Part shown: piece after piece, positions 21,770-29,896 of the stretch
Numbering within the stretch: position 1 is the first letter of the stretch
How the letters are laid out: each line of letters opens with the position of its first letter
Assembly (NCBI GenBank): GCA_035524275.1
Contig: DATKPC010000023.1
Coordinates: 1 to 29,896 of the forward strand
Length of the DNA stretch: 29,896 nucleotides
From: DATKPC01 sp035524275
GTDB taxonomy: Bacteria; Pseudomonadota; Gammaproteobacteria; Burkholderiales; Burkholderiaceae_F
Direction of reading: 5' to 3'
Notes under the pieces: model-generated
The model's database searches: none
Told to the model about the DNA's origin: nothing
Seen by the model: the letters and a program-made list of their open reading frames with translations, nothing else
Made by a program: the position numbers and the translations under genes

Positions 21770-23275
21770 ATGGAAACGACGACGCAACAGGCGCCGCAGC
21801 CCGCGGTCGGGCAGGCCGCGCACGCTACGCTGGACGCAGGCGACTTCGCGAACCTGCTGCAGAAGCAGTTCCGACCGCGGACCGACCAGGCGCAGGCGGC
21901 CATCGACGCCGCGGTGCGAACGCTGGCCGAGCAGGCGCTCGTGGACGCGCGGCGCGTCCCGGGCGACGTCCTGGCGACGATCGAGGGGATGATCGCCGCG
22001 ATCGACGCCAGGCTCACGGCGCAGGTCACCGAGATCCTGCACGCGCCGCGGTTCCAGGCGCTCGAAAGCGCGTGGCGCGGACTGCACCACCTCGTGAGCA
22101 ACACCGAGACCGACGACCAGCTCAAGATCAAGGTCTTCAACGTCTCGAAGAACGAGCTGGCACGCACGCTGAAGAAATTCAAGGGCACGGCGTGGGACCA
22201 GAGTCCGATCTTCAAGAAGATGTACGAGGAGGAGTACGGGCAGTTCGGCGGCGAACCGCTGGGCGCCGTCGTCGCCGACTACTACTTCGACGCCAGCCCG
22301 AAGGACGTCGACCTGCTCGCCTCGATGGCGAAGATCTCGGCGGCGGCCCACGCGCCGCTGCTCACGGCGGCGGATCCGTCGGTGATGCTGATGGACTCGT
22401 GGCAGGAGCTCGCAAACCCGCGCGACCTGACCAAGCTCTTCCAGACGCCGGAGCACGCGGCCTGGCGCTCGTTCCGCGAGTCGGACGACGCGCGCTACGT
22501 CGGCATGACGATGCCGCGCTTCCTGGCGCGGGCGCCGTACGGCGCAAAGGCGAACCCGGTCGAGGAATTCGACTTCGAGGAAGACACCGCGGGGGATCCG
22601 GCGAAGTATGCCTGGGCCAACGCCGCCTACGCGATGGCCGTCAACGTGAACCGCGCGTTCAAGATCTATGGCTGGTGCTCGCAGATCCGCGGCATCGAGT
22701 CCGGTGGCGCCGTCGCCGGGCTTCCGGTCCATACCTTCCCGTCGGACGACGGCGGCGTCGACATGACGTGTCCGACCGAGATCGCGATCAGCGACCGGCG
22801 CGAAGCCGAGCTCGGGCGCAACGGCTTCATGCCGCTCGTCCACAAGAAGAACACCGACCTCGCGGCGTTCATCGGCGCGCAGTCGCTGCACAAGCCCCAG
22901 GAATACGACGACGCGGATGCGACGGCGAACGCGAACCTCGGCGCGCGCCTGCCCTACCTGTTCGCGATCTGCCGCTTCGCGCACTACCTGAAGTGCATCG
23001 TGCGCGACAAGGTCGGGTCGTTCAAGGAGCGCTCCGAGATGGAGACCTGGCTCAACAACTGGATCGGCCAGTACGTCGAGAGCAATCCGGCGACGGCGAC
23101 CGACGACGACAAGGCGCGCCGGCCTCTCGCGGCCGCCGAGGTCCTCGTCGAGGAGGACGAGGCCAATCCGGGCTACTACCTGGCGAAGTTCTTCCTGCGG
23201 CCGCACTACCAGCTCGAGGGGCTCACCGTGTCCCTGCGCCTGGTGGCGAAGCTGCCGTCGGCGAGGCAGGCCTGA
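21770..23275 (+). CDS. tssC: T6SS contractile sheath large subunit TssC (VipB)
   Basis: The 501-residue product matches the family length. Typical segments are FQALESAWRGLHHLV, KIKVFNVSKNEL, FGGEPLGAVVADYYFD, DVDLLASMAKISAAAHAPLL, YVGMTMPRFLARAPYG, FMPLVHKKNTDLAAFIGAQS and ARLPYLFAICRFAHYLKC, with the C-terminal NPGYYLAKFFLRPHYQLEGL. I chose ATG 21770, which has a GGAGAG site 5-6 nt upstream; an in-frame ATG at 21740 overlapping the tssB stop is possible but less likely. TssB/TssC heterodimers form the sheath around the Hcp tube. The Ala/Gln-rich first 25 residues are normal for the family. A 95-nt gap follows before hcp. Confidence 0.97.
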   Translation: METTTQQAPQPAVGQAAHATLDAGDFANLLQKQFRPRTDQAQAAIDAAVRTLAEQALVDARRVPGDVLATIEGMIAAIDARLTAQVTEILHAPRFQALESAWRGLHHLVSNTETDDQLKIKVFNVSKNELARTLKKFKGTAWDQSPIFKKMYEEEYGQFGGEPLGAVVADYYFDASPKDVDLLASMAKISAAAHAPLLTAADPSVMLMDSWQELANPRDLTKLFQTPEHAAWRSFRESDDARYVGMTMPRFLARAPYGAKANPVEEFDFEEDTAGDPAKYAWANAAYAMAVNVNRAFKIYGWCSQIRGIESGGAVAGLPVHTFPSDDGGVDMTCPTEIAISDRREAELGRNGFMPLVHKKNTDLAAFIGAQSLHKPQEYDDADATANANLGARLPYLFAICRFAHYLKCIVRDKVGSFKERSEMETWLNNWIGQYVESNPATATDDDKARRPLAAAEVLVEEDEANPGYYLAKFFLRPHYQLEGLTVSLRLVAKLPSARQA

Positions 23276-23370
23276 CGACGCTGCCGTCGCCTGACGCGGA
23301 ACGCAAAGCAGCCATCCCCCACCCCTGACCCGGTCCGGTCCCCGGCCGGCATGAAAGCGAGGCAACGCAA

Positions 23371-23853
23371 ATGATCCTCCTGAAGTTCGAGACCCCGATC
23401 AAAGGCTCGTCCAAGGTGCACAAGCACGAGCACTGGATCCCCATCAACAACTGCAGCATCGACGTCGCGCGGGACATCCACGTCAGCGGCGATGGCCGCA
23501 GCCCGAGCGTCGCGAAGTTCGAGGACATCGAATTCGAACGCCCGACCGACTTCTCGTCCTCGGAACTGTTCATCCAGGCCGTCGCCGGCAAGTCGCTCGG
23601 CAAGGCGGAGATCCACTTCATCCAGACCGGGGGCGTCGACCACGCGGACCAGGTCTACCTGATCATCCTCCTCGACCAGCCGCTGATCACGTCGTACAAG
23701 CTGTCGGGCCAGGGCGACGACCAGCCGACCGAGACGTTCAAGGTGCATTTCCAAAAGATCTCGTACCAGTACAACGCCTTCGACGGCGCCAAGATCACGA
23801 CCGGCACCCCGAAGGGATGGGACCGCTTCAAGAACGAGAAGTGGGCCGCCTGA
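23371..23853 (+). CDS. hcp: T6SS inner tube protein Hcp
   Basis: The 160-residue product is a standard-length Hcp, the hexameric ring protein that stacks into the secreted tube and carries small effectors in its lumen. Family pattern includes MILLKFETPIKGSS, a WIPINNCSIDVARDI strand, the DFSSSELFIQAVAGKS segment, KAEIHFIQTG, and the C-terminal FKVHFQKISYQYNAFD. No C-terminal effector extension is present. The 95-nt leader (23276-23370) is the second largest gap in this operon; hcp is often separately boosted, but I see no clear promoter. The ribosome site is weak (GAGGC about 8 nt upstream of the ATG). Confidence 0.97.
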   Translation: MILLKFETPIKGSSKVHKHEHWIPINNCSIDVARDIHVSGDGRSPSVAKFEDIEFERPTDFSSSELFIQAVAGKSLGKAEIHFIQTGGVDHADQVYLIILLDQPLITSYKLSGQGDDQPTETFKVHFQKISYQYNAFDGAKITTGTPKGWDRFKNEKWAA

Positions 23854-23888
23854 CGCGCCGCGTCGCCGAACCGCCGCCGAGGCCGACG

Positions 23889-24410
23889 ATGTCCGACGCC
23901 CCCCATCGCACGCGCGTGCGGTGCTCCCTGCTCGACCGCCTGACGGACGAGGCGCCGGCGCAGCCGCGCGACGGCGGCGAGCGTCGCGAGGTTCCGGTCC
24001 GCGAACTGCGGCGGTCCGTGCTTCGCGACCTCGGTTGGCTGCTCAACTCATCGGGCCTGGGGGCCGTGCAGGATCTCGCCGCCTATCCGCGGGCCGCGGC
24101 CTCCGTCGTCAACTTCGGACTGCCGGAAATGGCCGGACGCTGCGTTTCCGGGCTCGACATGCATGAAGTCGAGCATCGGATCCGGAAGGCGATCCGCGAC
24201 TTCGAGCCGCGGATCCTGCGCGAATCGCTCGAGGTTCGCGCGTGGGCAGCCGATGCGGCGCCGGAGGGCAATCGCCTCGTCTTCGAGGTCTGCGGCGACC
24301 TGTGGTGCCAGCCGGTGCCCGAACGCCTCCGCGTGACGGCGGAGATCGACCTGGAGGGCGGCGAGATCCTCGTCGCCGAGGGCGGCCCGACGGCCGCCCC
24401 AGCGCGCTGA
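23889..24410 (+). CDS. tssE: T6SS baseplate protein TssE (gp25-like)
   Basis: The 173-residue product starts at ATG 23889, 35 nt after hcp, with a GAGG site. It shows the TssE pattern: SLLDRLTDE near the N-terminus, RELRRSVLRDLGWLLNS, a SVVNFGLPEMAG segment corresponding to the conserved YGLPD, and IRKAIRDFEPRIL. It is homologous to phage T4 gp25, the wedge protein that nucleates sheath assembly. The C-terminal beta region (FEVCGDLWCQPVPERLRVTAEIDLEGGEI) is complete. tssF follows after 21 nt. The open frame upstream of this ATG overlaps hcp and is not needed. Confidence 0.94.
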   Translation: MSDAPHRTRVRCSLLDRLTDEAPAQPRDGGERREVPVRELRRSVLRDLGWLLNSSGLGAVQDLAAYPRAAASVVNFGLPEMAGRCVSGLDMHEVEHRIRKAIRDFEPRILRESLEVRAWAADAAPEGNRLVFEVCGDLWCQPVPERLRVTAEIDLEGGEILVAEGGPTAAPAR

Positions 24411-24431
24411 ATCGGCGGCGGGAGCCTGGAC

Positions 24432-26312
24432 ATGGATGCGACGTTTCTCCGGCTGTACGAGGCGGAACTGCAGCACCTGCGGGAAATGGGCGGCGAATTC
24501 GCGCGCGAATTCCCGAAGATCGCCGGTCGCCTCGGCCTCGACGCGCAGGCGTGCGCCGATCCCTACGTCGAACGCCTGCTGGAGGGCTTCAGCTTCCTCG
24601 CGGCGCGCGTGCAACTGAAGATCGATGCGTCGTTCCCGCAATTCACGGAACACCTGCTGGACCTCGTGCATCCGCTGCACCTGGCGCCGACGCCGTCGAT
24701 GGCCGTCGTGCAGTTCCAGCCGGACCTCGATCAAGGCAGCCTCGCGGCCGGTTACGTGTTGCCACGCGACACGGCGCTGCGCAGCGTTCCGGCGAGTGGG
24801 GAACTGGCGTCCTGCGAATTTCGCACCGCGCAGGCGACGACGCTCTGGCCGCTGTCGATCTCCCGCGCCGACTATCTCGCCTATCGCGGCGAGATGGGCG
24901 GTCTGGACCTGCGGCGCTTCGGGCCGGTGAAGGCCGCGCTGCGCGTGCGCCTGCGATCCGGTGCCGGGTTGCCGATGCGCGCGTTGCAGCTCGATGCGCT
25001 GTCGCTGCATCTTCGCGGCGGCGATGCGGTCGCGGCGCGGCTGCACGAGGAGATCCATGCGCGGGCGCTGGGCGTCGTCGCGATGCCCGCGGACGAATCG
25101 GCCGCATGGATCGAGCCGCTCGGCGCCGAGGCGATCCGCCAGCCGGGTTTCGAGGTCGACGAGGGCCTGCTGCCGGCCTGCGCGCGGACGTTCAGCGGCT
25201 ATCGCCTGCTGCAGGAGTACTTCGCATTCCCGCAGCGGTTCCTGTTCACCGCGATCGACGGGCTGCAGCGCGCCGTGCGCCGCTGCGCAGGCAACGAACT
25301 CGACGTCGTCATTCTTTTCGACGACCTGCAGCCGGCGCTGGAGCGCGGCGTCACCGCGGACCAACTGGCGCTGCATTGCACGCCGGCGATCAACCTCTTC
25401 CCGAAGCGCCTCGACCGCGTTGCGGTCACGACGCAGCAGACGGAGTTCCATGTCGTCGCGGATCGCACGCGTCCCGCCGACTACGAGGTGTACCGGATCT
25501 CGGGCGTCACCGGCTACGGCAGCGGCGCGCAGGCCGTGCAGCAGTTCCGCCCGTTCTATCGCGCCCACGACCTCGACGCCGCCGCGCCTGGCGCGTACTA
25601 CCAGGTGCGGCGCGAGCCGCGCGCGACGGCGACGTCGGGCACGGCGACGCCGCCGCGCGCCTCGCGGTCCGCCTATCGCGGCCACGAATGCTTCATCAGC
25701 CTCGTCGATCCGGCTGCTGCGCCGCTGCGCAGCGACCTGCGGCAACTCGGCATCGAGGCGCTGTGCACGAATCGCGACCTGCCGCTCGGCATCGCGTTGG
25801 GCGCCGGAGCCACCGACTTCACGCTCGATTCCGCGGCGCCGGTCAAGGCCGTCCGCTGCGTCGCCGGGCCGACCGCACCGGCCGAGTCGCATGCCGGCGG
25901 CGCGAACGCCTGGCGCATCGCCAGTCACCTGTCGCTGAATCACCTGCTCGTCGGCGACGGGTTCGGTCGCGGCGCCGAGTCGCTGCGCGAAACACTGCGT
26001 CTCTACGTGCGGCCGGGCGACCCGATCGGGCTGCGGCAGGTCGAGGGCATCGTCGACGTCGCGGCGCGGCCGATCGTCCGCCGGATCCCGGGGCCGGGCC
26101 CGCTGGCGCACGGCCGTGGCATCGAGGTCAGCGTCACGTTCGACGAGACCGCCTACGAGGGGACGGGCGTCCTCGTCCTCGGCGCGGTGCTGGAGCGGTT
26201 CCTGGCGAGGATCGCATCGATCAACTCGTTCACCGAGACGGTGCTGCGCTCGACGACGCGCGGCGAACTCGTCCGGTGGCCGGCGCGGAGCGGACTGTGC
26301 GCGACGTTGTAG
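24432..26312 (+). CDS. tssF: T6SS baseplate protein TssF
   Basis: The 626-residue product has the typical TssF length and motifs: the N-terminal FLRLYEAELQHLREMGGEFA, KIAGRLGL, DPYVERLLEGFSFLAARVQLKID, FTEHLLDLVHPLHLAPTPSM, the middle block GYRLLQEYFAFPQRFLFTAI, and a C-terminal FDETAYEGTGVLVLGAVLERFLARIASINSF. TssF forms baseplate wedges with TssG, TssE and TssK. The start ATG 24432 has GGGAG about 7 nt upstream. Its 3' end overlaps the tssG start by 16 nt, indicating coupled translation. Confidence 0.97.
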   Translation: MDATFLRLYEAELQHLREMGGEFAREFPKIAGRLGLDAQACADPYVERLLEGFSFLAARVQLKIDASFPQFTEHLLDLVHPLHLAPTPSMAVVQFQPDLDQGSLAAGYVLPRDTALRSVPASGELASCEFRTAQATTLWPLSISRADYLAYRGEMGGLDLRRFGPVKAALRVRLRSGAGLPMRALQLDALSLHLRGGDAVAARLHEEIHARALGVVAMPADESAAWIEPLGAEAIRQPGFEVDEGLLPACARTFSGYRLLQEYFAFPQRFLFTAIDGLQRAVRRCAGNELDVVILFDDLQPALERGVTADQLALHCTPAINLFPKRLDRVAVTTQQTEFHVVADRTRPADYEVYRISGVTGYGSGAQAVQQFRPFYRAHDLDAAAPGAYYQVRREPRATATSGTATPPRASRSAYRGHECFISLVDPAAAPLRSDLRQLGIEALCTNRDLPLGIALGAGATDFTLDSAAPVKAVRCVAGPTAPAESHAGGANAWRIASHLSLNHLLVGDGFGRGAESLRETLRLYVRPGDPIGLRQVEGIVDVAARPIVRRIPGPGPLAHGRGIEVSVTFDETAYEGTGVLVLGAVLERFLARIASINSFTETVLRSTTRGELVRWPARSGLCATL

Positions 26313-27307
26313 ACCCGCTCGCGGACCTGAAGGCGGACCCGGCGCGCTATGGGTTCTTCGCCGCGTTGCGCCGCGTCGAATGCGAGAACCGGGCGCTGCC
26401 GCGCGTCGGCGAGTCTCGCCGCGCCGCCGAGGATCCGGTGCGGCTCGGGCAGCAGCCGAGCCTCGCGTTCACGCCGTCGATGCTCGCGGCCGTCGACGCG
26501 GCAGGCGCGAGGCCACGCGTGCTCGTCAATTTCTTCGGGCTCCTCGGCGCCAACGGACCGATGCCGGCGCACTTCACCGAATTCGTTCGCGACCGCGAGC
26601 GCCATGCGGGCGACCCGGCATGGGCGCGATTCCTCGACCTGTTCCACCATCGGATGCTCTCGCTGCTGTACCGCGCGTGGGCGAGCGCGCAGCCGACGGC
26701 GAGCTTCGACCGGCCGGATGCCGATCATTTCGGCACGCGCATGGCCGCGCTCGCGGGGCTGGGCCTCGAAGCGCTTCGCGGTCGCGATGCCGTCCCGGAC
26801 ACGGCGAAACTGCACTTCGCCGGGTGGCTCGCGGATCGCCGGCGCGGTGCCGAGGGGCTGACGGCGATTCTCGGCGACTACTTCGGCGTTCCGGTCGCGG
26901 TGCGCCAGTTCGTCGGCCATTGGCTCCCGCTGCCGGACCGCGAGCGGACGCGCCTCGGCGCGTTGCGCCACGGGCATCGCCTCGGGGGCGGCGCGGTGCT
27001 GGGGCGCGCGACGTGGAACGTGCAGCACAAGTTCCGCGTCGTCGTCGGGCCGCTCGACTTCGCCCGCTTCCGTGATTTCCTTCCGGGCGGCACCAGCTGG
27101 AGGCGTCTCAACGACTGGGTGCGCCTCCATGTCGGCGACGGCCATGCGTGGGACGTGCAGCTGGTCCTCGCGCGCACGCAGGTCCCCCGCCTGCGCCTGG
27201 GGAGCGAACGGCGGCTGGGCCGCGATGCGTGGCTCGCGTGCCGTGCGCCGTGCCGCGACGCCGACCACTTCGTCCGCCCCGGCTCGCCGGCGGCCGTGGA
27301 CAGCTGA
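26297..27307 (+). CDS. tssG: T6SS baseplate protein TssG
   Basis: The 336-residue product is read from GTG 26297, with GGAG at 26287-26290; the frame has no suitable ATG before the conserved domain. Typical features are DPARYGFFAALRRVECENRA, PSLAFTPSML, NFFGLLGANGPMPAHFTEFVRDR, FLDLFHHRMLSLLYRAWA, ILGDYFGVPVAVRQFVGHW, LGGGAVLGRATWNVQHKFRV and FLPGGTSWRRLNDWVRLHVG. TssG pairs with TssF in the baseplate wedge. The GTG start and 16-nt overlap with tssF point to coupled translation. A 72-nt gap follows before tssH. Confidence 0.95.
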   Translation: MRDVVDPLADLKADPARYGFFAALRRVECENRALPRVGESRRAAEDPVRLGQQPSLAFTPSMLAAVDAAGARPRVLVNFFGLLGANGPMPAHFTEFVRDRERHAGDPAWARFLDLFHHRMLSLLYRAWASAQPTASFDRPDADHFGTRMAALAGLGLEALRGRDAVPDTAKLHFAGWLADRRRGAEGLTAILGDYFGVPVAVRQFVGHWLPLPDRERTRLGALRHGHRLGGGAVLGRATWNVQHKFRVVVGPLDFARFRDFLPGGTSWRRLNDWVRLHVGDGHAWDVQLVLARTQVPRLRLGSERRLGRDAWLACRAPCRDADHFVRPGSPAAVDS

Positions 27308-27379
27308 CGCCGGGACGCCAGGCGATGGACGCCACGGCAATCCTTATGACCAAGTCGACACGATCAACCGGGAATCAAC

Positions 27380-29896
27380 ATGAGTGAAATCAGTCGCCGC
27401 GCGCTGTTCGGGAAGCTCGATGCCGTCGCCTACCGGGCGATCGAGGCCAGCACGACGTTCTGCCGCCTGCGCGGCAATCCCTATGTCGAACTGGTGCATT
27501 GGATCCACCAGATCCTGCAACTTCCGGATTCCGACCTGCAACGCGCCGTGCGCCGGTTCGAGCTCGATGCCGGGAAGCTCGCGCGCGACATGACGGCGGC
27601 GCTCGACCGGCTGCCGCGCGGCGCGACATCCGTCGCGGACCTGTCGACCCATGTCGACGAGGCGGTCGAGCGCGGCTGGGTCTACGGCAGCCTGATGTTC
27701 GGCGCGACGCGGATCACGACGGGGCACCTGCTGGTCGGCATCCTGAAGACGCCGACGCTGCGCGGCCTGCTGCATGCGATGTCGGGCGAATTCGCGCGGA
27801 TCCGCCACGATGCGCTCGTCGAGGAGTTCGTCCGCATCACGGCCGGCTCGCCGGAGCAGGCCGCCGACCGCGCCGGCGGAAGCACGGCGACCGGATACGA
27901 TGAGGCCGGCGTCGCGATGAAGCCGGCCGGCGGAGACGCGCTGCAGCGCTACACGATCGACCTGACCGCGCAGGCGCGCGCCGGCCGGCTCGATCCGATC
28001 GTCGGCCGCAACGAGCAGATCCGCCAGGTCATCGACATCCTGTTGCGGCGACGGCAGAACAACCCGATCCTCACCGGCGAGGCCGGCGTCGGCAAGACGG
28101 CCGTTGTCGAAGGATTCGCGCAGCGCGTTGTCGCCGGCGACGTCCCGCCGGCGCTGAAGGAGGTACGGGTCCTTGCGCTCGACGTCGGCCTGCTGCAGGC
28201 CGGCGCCGGGATGAAGGGCGAGTTCGAGGACCGGCTGCGCCAGGTGATCGACGAGGTCCAGGCCGCGACCCGACCGGTGATCCTCTTCATCGACGAGGCG
28301 CATACGCTGATCGGCGCGGGCGGCGCCGCCGGAACCGGCGACGCCGCGAACCTGCTGAAGCCGGCGCTCGCGCGCGGGACGCTGCGGACGATCGCGGCGA
28401 CGACGTGGGCGGAATACAAGCGGCACATCGAGAAGGACCCGGCGCTGACGCGGCGCTTCCAGGTCGTGGCCGTGCGCGAGCCGACCGAAGACGAGGCGAT
28501 CGTGATGATGCGCGGCGTCGCCTCGACGATGGAGCGGCACCACCGGGTCCAGGTGCTCGACGAGGCGCTCGACGCCGCGGTGCGCCTGTCGCATCGCTAC
28601 ATCCCGGCACGCCAGCTGCCCGACAAGGCGGTGAGCCTGCTGGACACCGCGTGCGCGCGGGTCGCGGTGAGCCAGCACGCGACGCCGGCCGCGGTGGACG
28701 ATGCGCGCAACGCGATCGCGTCGCTGCAGACAGAGCTCGAGATCATCGGGCGCGAACGCGCGATCGGAATCGACACCGCGGACCGCGCGCAAGTCACGGC
28801 GCAACGCCTGGTCGCGGAACGGGCGCGGCTGGCGGCGCTGGAGTCGCGCTGGGCCGTCGAGAAGCGGCTCGTCGAGCGGATCCTCGGGCTGCGCGCCCGC
28901 CTGCGGACGGAGGCCGGCCGTGTCGATGATCCGGCGCACGGCGCGCCGGCGCCGTCGGGCGACGAAACATCGAGCGCCGCGCTGCGCGCGGAACTGCGTG
29001 CGCTGCAGTCCGACCTGGCCCGGGAGCAGGGGGAAGACCCGCTGATCCTTCCGACCGTGGACCGGCAGGCGGTCGCCAGCATCGTCCAGGACTGGACCGG
29101 TGTCCCGGTGGGGCGGATGGTCCGCGACGACGTCCAGAGCGTCCTGCGGCTCGCCGACGCGCTGTCGCAACGGATCATCGGCCAGCGCCATGCGCTGGAG
29201 ATGATCGCGCGCCGCATCCAGACGGCACGCGCCGGGCTCGACGATCCGCGCAAGCCGGTGGGCGTCTTCCTGCTGGCCGGCACGTCCGGCGTCGGCAAGA
29301 CCGAGACCGCGCTCGCGCTTGCCGACGCGCTTTACGGAGGCGAGCAGAACCTCATCACGATCAACATGAGCGAGTACCAGGAGGCGCATACCGTCTCCTC
29401 GCTCAAGGGTGCTCCGCCCGGATACGCCGGCTACGGCGAGGGCGGCGTCCTCACCGAGGCGGTGCGCCGGCGGCCCTACAGCGTCGTGCTTCTCGACGAG
29501 GTCGAGAAGGCGCACCCGGACGTCCATGAGCTGTTCTTCCAGGTCTTCGACAAGGGCTGGATGGAGGACGGCGAGGGGCGCGCCATCGACTTCAGGAACA
29601 CGCTGATCCTCCTCACGACGAACGTCGGCACCGAGCTGATCGCGCGGATGTGCCGCGATCCGCAGCGCGTCCCTGATCCTGACGACATCGCGAAGGCGAT
29701 CCGCGCGCCGCTGCTCCAGGTCTTCCCGCCGGCGCTGCTCGGGAGGCTCGTGACGATCCCGTACTACCCGCTCGACGACGCCATGCTCGGCGCCATCATC
29801 CGGCTGCAGCTCGGCCGGATCGCCGAGCGCATCGGCCGCGGCCACCGGCTGCCGTTCACCTACGGCGAGGCCGTCGTCGACCTGATCGCGAACCGC
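27380..29896 (+). CDS. tssH: T6SS AAA+ ATPase TssH (ClpV), 3' end cut by window
   Basis: The frame is open from ATG 27380 to the window edge, giving 839 codons; the C-terminal few tens of residues are missing. The N-terminal domain (about 1-150) binds contracted sheath in this family. AAA+ domain 1 has Walker A GEAGVGKT (233-240, Lys239) and Walker B ILFIDEAHTL. A middle coiled-coil region follows at about 410-555. AAA+ domain 2 has Walker A GTSGVGKT (634-641, Lys640) and Walker B VVLLDEVEKAH, with the pore segment GAPPGYAGYGEGG. This order identifies ClpV rather than ClpB, helped by the T6SS context. It recycles contracted TssB/TssC sheath. The ribosome site is modest (GGGA in ACCGGGAATCAAC). 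Confidence 0.96.
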   Translation, partial: MSEISRRALFGKLDAVAYRAIEASTTFCRLRGNPYVELVHWIHQILQLPDSDLQRAVRRFELDAGKLARDMTAALDRLPRGATSVADLSTHVDEAVERGWVYGSLMFGATRITTGHLLVGILKTPTLRGLLHAMSGEFARIRHDALVEEFVRITAGSPEQAADRAGGSTATGYDEAGVAMKPAGGDALQRYTIDLTAQARAGRLDPIVGRNEQIRQVIDILLRRRQNNPILTGEAGVGKTAVVEGFAQRVVAGDVPPALKEVRVLALDVGLLQAGAGMKGEFEDRLRQVIDEVQAATRPVILFIDEAHTLIGAGGAAGTGDAANLLKPALARGTLRTIAATTWAEYKRHIEKDPALTRRFQVVAVREPTEDEAIVMMRGVASTMERHHRVQVLDEALDAAVRLSHRYIPARQLPDKAVSLLDTACARVAVSQHATPAAVDDARNAIASLQTELEIIGRERAIGIDTADRAQVTAQRLVAERARLAALESRWAVEKRLVERILGLRARLRTEAGRVDDPAHGAPAPSGDETSSAALRAELRALQSDLAREQGEDPLILPTVDRQAVASIVQDWTGVPVGRMVRDDVQSVLRLADALSQRIIGQRHALEMIARRIQTARAGLDDPRKPVGVFLLAGTSGVGKTETALALADALYGGEQNLITINMSEYQEAHTVSSLKGAPPGYAGYGEGGVLTEAVRRRPYSVVLLDEVEKAHPDVHELFFQVFDKGWMEDGEGRAIDFRNTLILLTTNVGTELIARMCRDPQRVPDPDDIAKAIRAPLLQVFPPALLGRLVTIPYYPLDDAMLGAIIRLQLGRIAERIGRGHRLPFTYGEAVVDLIANR

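Noticed and set aside
24048..26111. A 687-codon minus-strand frame opposite tssE/tssF
   Set aside because: Shadow of tssF; no domain and skewed Arg/Ala content.
27344..29845. An 833-codon open frame antisense to tssH
   Set aside because: The plus strand encodes an unmistakable ClpV with both Walker motifs; the antisense frame is Arg/Asp-rich low-complexity sequence, the usual by-product of GC-rich codon use.

Overview
The window is about 30 kb of very GC-rich (roughly 70%), densely coding bacterial DNA. Gene content suggests a betaproteobacterium, probably in Burkholderiales. The evidence is an lpiA/mprF-acvB pair, a contractile type VI secretion system (T6SS) with an OmpA-tailed TssL and TagF, and a Hanks-type kinase beside the T6SS. 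The assignment is inferred from gene families only; no rRNA or tRNA gene is visible.

Left part (1-6461). The 3' end of a lysyl-phosphatidylglycerol synthase (mprF/lpiA) overlaps the start of acvB, a periplasmic lysyl-PG hydrolase. An FMN-dependent alpha-hydroxy-acid oxidase follows. A tandem HD-GYP protein converges on the oxidase, with a 13-nt tail overlap. A CAP-domain lipoprotein diverges from the HD-GYP gene.

Middle (6462-12150). A 55-codon minus-strand gene (6739-6906) encodes a peptide with a double-glycine-type leader ending in a five-residue tail. Divergent from it runs a tight four-gene operon: helical-repeat/degenerate HD-GYP protein, FecR-like periplasmic protein, two-TM haem-motif sensor with HAMP, and a Ser/Thr kinase with a duplicated C-terminal helical repeat. 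This looks like a signalling module that could feed the neighbouring T6SS.

Right part (12147-29896) is the T6SS, in two divergent operons. Leftward from about 19.9 kb: three unrecognised helical genes (122, 120 and 394 aa), tssL, tssM, tagF. Rightward from about 20.1 kb: tssA, tssB, tssC, hcp, tssE, tssF, tssG, tssH (cut by the window end). The promoter region between them carries a perfect 19-bp inverted repeat, and a third copy of the arm lies between the first two leftward genes. tssJ, tssK, vgrG, PAAR and fha are not visible and may lie to the right.

The strongest candidates for something undescribed are the three-gene helical module co-transcribed with tssL/tssM, the shared 19-bp motif, the double-glycine peptide, and the HD-GYP/FecR/haem-sensor/kinase operon.
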